Part shown: positions 60,001 to 64,000 of the stretch, piece after piece
Numbering within the stretch: the stretch's first letter is position 1
How the letters are laid out: each line of letters starts with the position of its first letter
NCBI GenBank assembly: GCA_025618425.1
Contig: CM046836.1
Location: 17,564,743 to 17,628,742, forward strand
Reading direction: 5' to 3'
DNA: 64,000 bases
Source: Heliocidaris tuberculata
Lineage: Eukaryota; Echinodermata; Echinoidea; Camarodonta; Echinometridae
Program-made: the position numbers and the translations under genes
Notes under the pieces: generated by a model
The model's database searches: none
Told to the model about the DNA's origin: nothing
What the model saw: the letters and a program-made list of their open reading frames with translations, nothing else

Positions 60001-60451
60001 CTTTGATTTCCAGTGGTTATTCGCCTCCTTCAACTTTGCGATGTTATTCTATCAATTAATATATGTTGTTGTGCACATTGTGCCGTTTATCATAATAAAA
60101 TGAATTTGAACTTTAAGTCAGTCCAGGGCCCCGTTGCATAAAACTTACCGTTAATGGTAACTCTGCTATCAATGGTAACTACCATGGTAACATCACTCAA
60201 CAGCCAATCAAAATCAAGGTTTCCATGGGAGTTACCATTGATGGCAAAGTTACCGTTAATGGTAAGTTTTATGCAACAGGGCCCAGTTCTGTGATCTAAT
60301 AATCAATCAATCAAATCAGAAATCAATTTAAAGATGAACTCACCTCAAGGGCAACGATGTACTGGCCTGGAATGTTTGGCTCCACTCGGAGGACAGGTGC
60401 AAGACGGCACTGGGCCACAGCAGCGAAGAGAAGAACAAGGAGAACTCGCAT
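47778..60451 (-). CDS. Secreted subtilisin-like serine protease (proteinase K/aqualysin type), eight exons, 369 aa
   Basis: Secreted endopeptidase of family S8. Coding exons in order: 60451-60344, 59688-59572, 58414-58276, 56876-56770, 54303-54162, 53391-53207, 49498-49327, 47917-47778. They total 1110 nt, all GT-AG, with phases closing exactly. Residues 1-15 are a signal peptide ([15 protein letters not shown]). Residues 16-95 match an inhibitor I9 propeptide ([10 protein letters not shown], then [12 protein letters not shown]). The mature domain starts near [11 protein letters not shown]. Catalytic Asp133 is in YIIDTGI, His164 in HGHGTHCAG, the oxyanion Asn251 in AAAGNS, and Ser316 in GTSMACPH. 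The C terminus follows the usual SPNLLLYVD pattern. The length fits the proteinase K subfamily with no extra domains. All key residues are intact, so it is probably active. Introns are loaded with transposons. Role (digestion, development or defence) cannot be told from sequence. Confidence 0.92.
48160..48350 (+). mobile_element. SINE sharing the body of 29736-29898 (protease intron 7)
   Basis: ACTGAGTCACGTCTTTCGGA, then TGACGTTAAAGGTCGGTCCC and CAGACGTAAATAATTATATC match the SINE at 29736-29898 almost exactly. The head is different or decayed (TTGGTCCAGCTGTAATG), so only the 3' body is secure. Confidence 0.65.
48544..48650. repeat. Hairpin-forming inverted repeat (protease intron 7)
   Basis: GAGTAAAAATGGACCATGCA with TGTTTGATTGGTAAAA is inverted as TTTTACCCATCAAACATACA...TTTTTACCC. 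About 45-bp arms; palindromic MITE-like. Confidence 0.6.
49327..49498 (-). CDS. Protease exon 7: catalytic Ser
   Basis: Acceptor TGACAG|GC, donor GTTGCAG|GTAAGA, phase 0 in, 1 out. It encodes [20 protein letters not shown] and [11 protein letters not shown], with the nucleophile Ser in GTSMA. Confidence 0.93.
49840..51295 (+). mobile_element. Tc1-like transposon, degenerate, plus strand (protease intron 6)
   Basis: A transposase begins at 49949 ([20 protein letters not shown], then [21 protein letters not shown]), the paired helix-turn-helix region. It stops at about 50084. Further pieces are [20 protein letters not shown] (50187 on), [33 protein letters not shown] (50501 on) and [15 protein letters not shown] (50743 on). 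These correspond to the expected catalytic blocks, including the third acidic residue in NPSEH. Stops and frameshifts inactivate it. The right inverted end CCTTTATGACCAACAGTGT finishes at 51295; the left end was not found. Confidence 0.8.
51640..51775. mobile_element. hAT-like end fragment related to the array element
   Basis: G runs, then TTTTTGCCCC and C runs ending CCCCGCTTCTGGCGTGTATG, match the right end of the array's hAT-like element (GCTTCCGGCGCGTATG). No partner end was found. Confidence 0.5.
51964..52106. mobile_element. Small MITE with GGGG.GCGTTTCAT ends (protease intron 6)
   Basis: CAGGGGAGCGTTTCATGAAA on the left pairs with TTTGATGAAACGCCCCCCAG on the right. Subterminal GTTGTCGGATATTT / AAATATCTGACAAG is also inverted. 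About 143 bp; no coding content; target duplication unclear. Confidence 0.7.
53207..53391 (-). CDS. Protease exon 6: substrate-binding strand and oxyanion Asn
   Basis: Acceptor GCTCATAG|GA, donor GAGGAT|GTAAGT, phase 1 in, 0 out. It encodes [19 protein letters not shown] and [20 protein letters not shown]. The SIGGG strand and AAGN are the expected substrate-binding and oxyanion segments. Confidence 0.92.
53506..53600. mobile_element. Partial G-run element (CACTAGCGTACCCAAGGGGG end)
   Basis: The terminus CACTAGCGTACCCAAGGGGG also occurs at 61203. It is followed by G and C runs and a poly-A/GAA stretch. Only one end is recognised. It lies in protease intron 5. Confidence 0.45.
54162..54303 (-). 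CDS. Protease exon 5: catalytic His
   Basis: Acceptor ACTTAAG|GG, donor TTGCAG|GTATTC, phase 0 in, 1 out. It encodes [17 protein letters not shown], with the active-site His in HGTH, then [20 protein letters not shown]. Confidence 0.92.
54991..55407. mobile_element. piggyBac-like MITE with TTAA duplication (protease intron 4)
   Basis: TTAA at 54991-54994 and 55404-55407 flanks CCCTTTCAGGACAG and ...TTGTCTCCAAAGGG, inverted imperfect repeats starting with CCC. The 409-bp interior is AT-rich and non-coding. A different family from 343-1155. Confidence 0.75.
55490..55863. mobile_element. Palindromic MITE with ~38-bp inverted repeats (protease intron 4)
   Basis: TCGTGTTAGTCGGGCTTTAT with TAGCGAGCTTTCGATTT at 55492-55530 is inverted at 55826-55862 (AAATCGAAAGCTCGC, TAATAAAGCCCGACTCACAC, GAG). 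The interior is CpG-rich. The outer CACACGAG motif recurs near 12371, 30073 and 54888. Confidence 0.75.
56405..56687 (+). mobile_element. hAT-like MITE, copy A (protease intron 4)
   Basis: The element spans 56413-56679 with ends CAGGGGCGGCGCCAGGG and GTAGCGCCACCCCTG. The 8-bp direct duplication CATAGTCA is at 56405-56412 and 56680-56687, which identifies a hAT-type insertion. The interior is CTT/CTTT-rich with a TGACGTCA word and no transposase. Confidence 0.9.
56770..56876 (-). CDS. Protease exon 4: catalytic Asp
   Basis: Acceptor CATACAG|GT, donor GGAGAT|GTATGT, phase 1 in, 0 out. It encodes [20 protein letters not shown], with the active-site Asp in IDTGI. Confidence 0.92.
56967..57042. 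repeat. (TA)n microsatellite
   Basis: About 37 uninterrupted TA dinucleotides in protease intron 3. Confidence 0.97.
57429..58172. mobile_element. MITE related to 33242-33831 (protease intron 3)
   Basis: TTAA at 57429-57432 and 58169-58172 encloses AGGGTAAATCCGTAGG on the left and AAGGTCAGATTGCCAT on the right. The body words GTCGGACAAGCAATAAGAA and TATGGGAATTTCAAATTGGC are nearly identical to the NLR intron 1 copy. Confidence 0.65.
58276..58414 (-). CDS. Protease exon 3: propeptide end and mature start
   Basis: 46 codons plus one base; acceptor GGTCTAG|GTTCGT, donor TTAACG|GTAAGC. It encodes [15 protein letters not shown] and [18 protein letters not shown]. The WGLDRIDQ block is a strong signature of the start of the mature proteinase K-like domain. 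Confidence 0.9.
58486..58773 (-). mobile_element. hAT-like MITE, copy B (protease intron 2), inverted relative to copy A
   Basis: The element spans 58494-58765 and is flanked by the 8-bp direct duplication CCATGCCA (58486-58493 and 58766-58773). It begins CAGGGGCGGCGCTACAGG and ends CCCTGGCGCCGCCCCTG. It is the reverse complement of copy A over about 270 bp, with small indels. Confidence 0.9.
59572..59688 (-). CDS. Protease exon 2: I9 propeptide
   Basis: 39 codons, acceptor TTGCAG|GATGGC, donor GAAAAG|GTGAGC. It encodes [15 protein letters not shown] and [15 protein letters not shown], matching the propeptide core of proteinase K-like enzymes. Confidence 0.88.
60126..60284. mobile_element. 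Palindromic MITE with GGGCCC termini (protease intron 1)
   Basis: GGGCCCCGTTGCATAAAACT on the left and AGTTTTATGCAACAGGGCCC on the right are inverted over about 35 bp. Inside, ACCGTTAATGGTAAC occurs in both arms. 159 bp, non-coding. Confidence 0.8.
60344..60451 (-). CDS. Protease exon 1: signal peptide and start of propeptide
   Basis: 36 codons from the ATG at 60451, ending CCCTTGAG|GTGAGT, phase 0. The hydrophobic run [10 protein letters not shown] followed by Gln-Cys suggests cleavage near residue 15. The start is chosen because it yields a classic signal peptide. An upstream untranslated exon is possible. Confidence 0.9.
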
Positions 60452-62190
60452 CTTGGGTTAGGTGATTGTCTAGAATGATTTTTTTTTTTCCAACACAAAA
60501 AAATGAAATTAAGAATAAGAATAATTAAGAATAATGTTATTGGCCCTAACCCCCCCCCCCTTCCGCCTAAAGGGGGCATTTCAGTAGACTGATAGCCCCA
60601 AAAGCAGATATTTTGTAAGTCTCGTGAACCTTATATGAAAAGTTGCAAGATGGCCCGTGACATGTCAGTCCCATAGCTGTCGGTCTCATAGGCCTAACGG
60701 CGTATCTGGGGGGGGGGGGGGGGGCAAGGGGGCACGTGCCAAGGGCGGCTGTTGGAGGGGGCGCAAAAAAGCAAAAGAGAGAGAAAAAAGGGGGGTATAA
60801 AGAAAAATCATAATCCTTATTATGCGCCCCAATCCGCAGGGTATAGGCCTAAATGTATGAGAAACACAGTTTTTGAGGTTGGAAAAGCGCCATTATTGAG
60901 ACAAACACCACACGATTTGAGACATCGGTTGAACAGTGCAGCAGGGTCTTTATTCAGCCATGATGAATAGACGCTTAACCATCTCAACATGGTGCTATGG
61001 TGCTCATGCAGATTCCAATATACATGTACATGTATAAACATAATCAACAATATTAATATTGGCGTGGCTTATTTTCTTTCTTCTTTCCTCTTTCCTTCAT
61101 GAGCATCAAATATACTGTCAGTGACTGTCTATCTACAAACAGCCACTAAATCACAAGATAATAAAAATTTAGAAACAATCAGTGATCACAAACACTAAGG
61201 GCACTAGCGTACCCAAGGGGGGGGGGGGCAGGGGGGCAGACTGCCCCCCCCCTGACAAGTTTTTACAGAAAAAACAATTCCGCCATTTTAGACTCTTTTT
61301 TTTAGGCTTGTCAGATAACTATGGAGGGAAACATCTGCTGATACCCCCCCCCCCCCCCCCCCCCCACCGAACGACTTTTTGAGGGCTGGCAAAAAAAAAA
61401 AAAAAAAAAAAGCCACCCAATTTAACATTCCCATCTATTTCAAATACTACATCCTGATTGACATAATCTTTCTATCCAGTCCCCATACACCCAAACCATT
61501 CATCGATGCCAAAATTTCTAAAGATTGGTCGCTTTGCTCCCTTGCATAATTATTTTCTTTCAGGATCTTGTAATTTTCCGCCCCCAGTATATAGTTCTTA
61601 AATAGAAATAGCTTAAAAGATTCAAAACTTTAAAAAATAAAGATGTAATTGTCGTTGCTTTGCTCGCTATCATCTAAGTTTCATCTGACTCTTGCTAAAT
61701 GTTCCGCCCAAATATAGGATAAAGTCTATTTGCAAAGGTTCAACATTTGAAAAAAAAATATCGACTTTCGGTCGCCTTGCTGAATTTCTGGACTATTTCT
61801 CAAGGTTTTTGTAAATTTTGCTCCCCCCAAATTTAGAAGTGAGTGAATAGAAAACCGTTTATCTATGTGCAAATTTCGAATTTCTCTACCGTTGAATTGC
61901 AGTGGTCAATTGCAAAGTTTCCTGGGTAAGATGCACAAGAAATGTTGTTGTTGTTGTTGTTGTTTTTAGAATTAAAAACTGAAAATTTTGCCTCTTGGTC
62001 ACTTTGCTCCCTAGCTTGTACAATGACGTCGATAAGTTTGGGCAGTCGGGGGGGGGGGGGGGCAACTTCATTGTTTGCTCCGGGCGCCATAATCCCTAGA
62101 TACCCACTGCATAGGCCATCGGTCTCATGAACCCAAGATAGCTTTTCAGAAGGCCCGTAAGACTGCCATTGTCGGTTTCGTGGGCTGTAG
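60452..62190. other. Upstream region of the protease gene with G/C-run repeats
   Basis: Should contain the protease promoter (minus strand). No clear TATA box was assigned. It holds partial G-run elements (60697-60775; 61200-61400, starting CACTAGCGTACCCAAGGGGG as at 53507), a poly-A run (61392-61410) and a GTT repeat (61944-61963). No protein gene seen. Confidence 0.5.
61200..61410. mobile_element. Partial G-run element, second copy
   Basis: Same terminus as 53507. Then G and C runs, a GACTTTTTGAGGGCTGGC segment also found at 63260 and 63348, and poly-A. No matching terminus or duplication was identified. Confidence 0.45.
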
Positions 62191-63043
62191 CTAATCCCTT
62201 AGTCACACCATCAAGACCGATTACAAAACAGCTCTATCATTTTAAGCATTGTGATTGGTCAAATCGCGTCACATGACACGCAACTTTTTTCGCGTAGTCT
62301 GCACGGGAGTGCATAAGGTGAGCAACGAAAAGTGATATTGCACGCTCCATGATCAGCGACCAGCGTAGAGCCTTAGAAGAAGAGGTCTTACCTTTTCATT
62401 TTCTAGAAGCAGAACTAACAGAACTCTAACGTTAGATCTAGATTTTCGTTTGTTTTGAATTTCATGTGTCGCCATTTTATAAAACAAATAACGCACTTGA
62501 CCCTGTTGTGCGAAATGTAAATGCAGTGAACGCTCGGTATCTTTAGATGGTGCGCACTGTGAACTCGCCGCAAGCGGCTCGTGTGTTATTTGTATACAAC
62601 AGACCGATCAAATTATTACATTATCTCTAGCATGTCTATACAATGGCCAAAAAGAGGTCGGTTTGGAGTAGGGTTGGCGGTGTATTTAAAGCATAAAGAA
62701 CTATTGACTTATTGCAGTACTTTAATAATGAAATAATACGCAGGCACAAGTGTGACAATCATAAGCAAATGTCAATGATATTAACCTTTTCACACAAGCA
62801 GTAAAAGAAAAGTCTATGGATTTCACACAAACGAACATCAGTCATCATTCAAACAATACAATCATAAATTACAGAAATCACTGCGGATTTCGTCCTGAAA
62901 CCCTCCGCTGCCTAGTATTTAAGAATTATAATTGACACATTGCATTTGATAAGAAATGATAAGCCGACACAAGACAAGTGATAATTTTGATTCCAAAACC
63001 TGTAAAGAAATAACAAGAAAATAATTGCGTGTAAAGTTTGTAT
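62191..63043. other. No gene seen; possible element end at 62198
   Basis: CpG-richer DNA at 62190-62600 with a TIR-like start TTAGTCACACCATCAAGACC similar to ends at 63691 and 63970, then unique AT-rich sequence to 63043. Confidence 0.4.
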
Positions 63044-63300
63044 ATACCATGCAGTGGCGGATTTAGGGGGGGGGCAATCCCGGCCCGTGCCCCCCCCCTT
63101 TTGAGGGAAAACAATGCATTGTGCTCCCCCTATTTGTGATTGTGCCCCCCCCCCCCTTTCGACCAGAAAACCTTTTTTTTTTTTTTTTTTTTTTTTTTGT
63201 CAGAGAATTATGGAGGGGAACTGGACCCCATAACCCCCCTCCCCCCCCCCCCACTGATCGACTTTTGGAAGGCTGGCGAAAAATTTTTTTTTGGTCGCCA

Positions 63301-63332
<32 letters not shown>

Positions 63333-63475
63333 CCTCCCACTGAGCGACTTTTGGAGGGCTGGCGAGACCCAAAAAATATGGGTCTCCCTCCAAGCAGTTT
63401 CCCAAAGTTGACAATCCTGCATTTGTGTGCCCCCCCCCCCCTTTACGGAATCCTGGATCCGCCCCTGATACCATG
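63044..63475. mobile_element. hAT-like MITE with G/C runs and 8-bp duplication
   Basis: The element spans 63052-63467 with termini CAGTGGCGGATTTAGG and CCTGGATCCGCCCCTG, inverted. The direct duplication ATACCATG is at 63044-63051 and 63468-63475. The interior has poly-G, poly-T and poly-C runs and two tandem copies of GACTTTTGGA.GGCTGGCGA (63260 and 63348). No transposase. Confidence 0.88.
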
Positions 63476-63690
63476 TATACCGTCTCACTGCAATGCTAGA
63501 TTTACATCATCACACACCTCACGATCCGACGCGGCATGAATTCAGAAGAAAAAAAAACTGAGTGATGTTGAAAAGTTTTTTTTTTTTTTTTAAACTGCGA
63601 AATTGACTGATTATGGTTCGGAAAGGTCATGAATAGTGAAATAGATATCTGAGGAAAAAGCCTAATCGGATCCGAATGGTTGATGGCTGT

Positions 63691-63928
63691 TATACCTCAC
63701 TCACACCGCCAAACCGATTCCACACCGACTTCAAAACCGACCGATTCTTGGCCACTGGTGGTAGTTTAATTTTTTTGTTCGGTCTGTTGTCGGTCTATTG
63801 TCGGTCTGTTGTCGGTCTATTGTCGGTCTGTTGTCGGTCTATTGTCGTTCTGTTGTCGGTCGGTTGTCGGTCGGTTGTCGGTCTGTTGTCGTTGTGGTTT
63901 CGGTCCCGTTGGTGTGAGTGGGGGTATA
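63691..63928. mobile_element. Inverted-repeat element carrying an 11-bp minisatellite
   Basis: Left end TATACCTCACTCACACCGCC and right end GTTGGTGTGAGTGGGGGTAT are inverted. The interior at 63778-63895 is about ten tandem copies of GGTCTGTTGTC/GGTCTATTGTC. No coding content. Confidence 0.65.
63778..63895. repeat. 11-bp minisatellite GGTCTRTTGTC
   Basis: Ten to eleven copies. The first six alternate strictly between GGTCTGTTGTC and GGTCTATTGTC, suggesting a 22-bp higher-order unit. Later copies vary (GTTCTGTTGTC, GGTCGGTTGTC). Confidence 0.9.
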
Positions 63929-63967
63929 TAGACCAGTCCTATTCTGAAACCGACTGAAAGGCTCACC

Positions 63968-64000
63968 TAATACCCCCGTCACACGAACAAGACCGACTCC
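63968..64000. mobile_element. Start of another TIR element, cut by window edge
   Basis: TAATACCCCCGTCACACGAA, then CAAGACCGACTCC, resembles the terminus at 63691 and that at 62198. It probably continues beyond the window. Confidence 0.4.

Overview
The window is eukaryotic nuclear DNA from a marine invertebrate. It is intron-rich and AT-rich, and it is crowded with short DNA transposons (MITEs), SINEs, LINE remnants and microsatellites. A DEATH–NACHT–LRR receptor gene next to a secreted proteinase K/aqualysin-type subtilisin, with this repeat landscape, fits an echinoderm, most likely a sea urchin. This assignment is inference from gene content, not proof.

Two complete multi-exon protein genes could be built by hand, with splice phases that close exactly. 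(1) Plus strand, 32891-44541: a five-coding-exon NOD-like receptor of 857 aa (DEATH domain, NACHT ATPase, LRR-like region, very short last exon). (2) Minus strand, 60451-47778: an eight-exon subtilisin-like serine protease of 369 aa with signal peptide, I9-type propeptide and an intact Asp/His/Asn/Ser catalytic set. The two genes converge and are separated by about 3.2 kb containing very long trinucleotide repeats. Introns of both genes contain copies of one Tc1-like transposon family.

Region by region: 1-6300 holds microsatellites, a piggyBac-like MITE with TTAA target duplication, a small hAT-like MITE, CR1-like LINE remnants and a 1.1-kb inverted-repeat element. 6360-12780 holds an L1/Tx1-like reverse transcriptase remnant and a roughly 3-kb duplication of its 3' part. 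11951-28385 is a striking tandem array of six nearly identical units of about 2.73-2.75 kb. The block 9786-29471 (about 19.7 kb) is bounded by a 15-bp direct repeat and interrupts a palindromic transposon whose ends are at 9732 and 30840. 28386-32886 is palindromic element, SINE and intergenic DNA. 32887-44541 is the NLR gene. 44690-45245 is trinucleotide repeat. 47778-60451 is the protease gene. 60500-64000 holds G/C-run hAT-like elements and a small inverted-repeat element carrying an 11-bp minisatellite.

The most unusual features are the young six-unit array with a 2-bp microhomology junction and mosaic variants; the 15-bp duplication around the whole amplified block; a pair of inverted near-identical hAT MITEs flanking exons 3-4 of the protease, whose joint skipping would keep frame but remove the catalytic Asp; and a SINE whose head resembles the Alu domain of 7SL RNA. 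No rRNA, tRNA or CRISPR locus was recognised. All calls come from reading the sequence; no database search was run.
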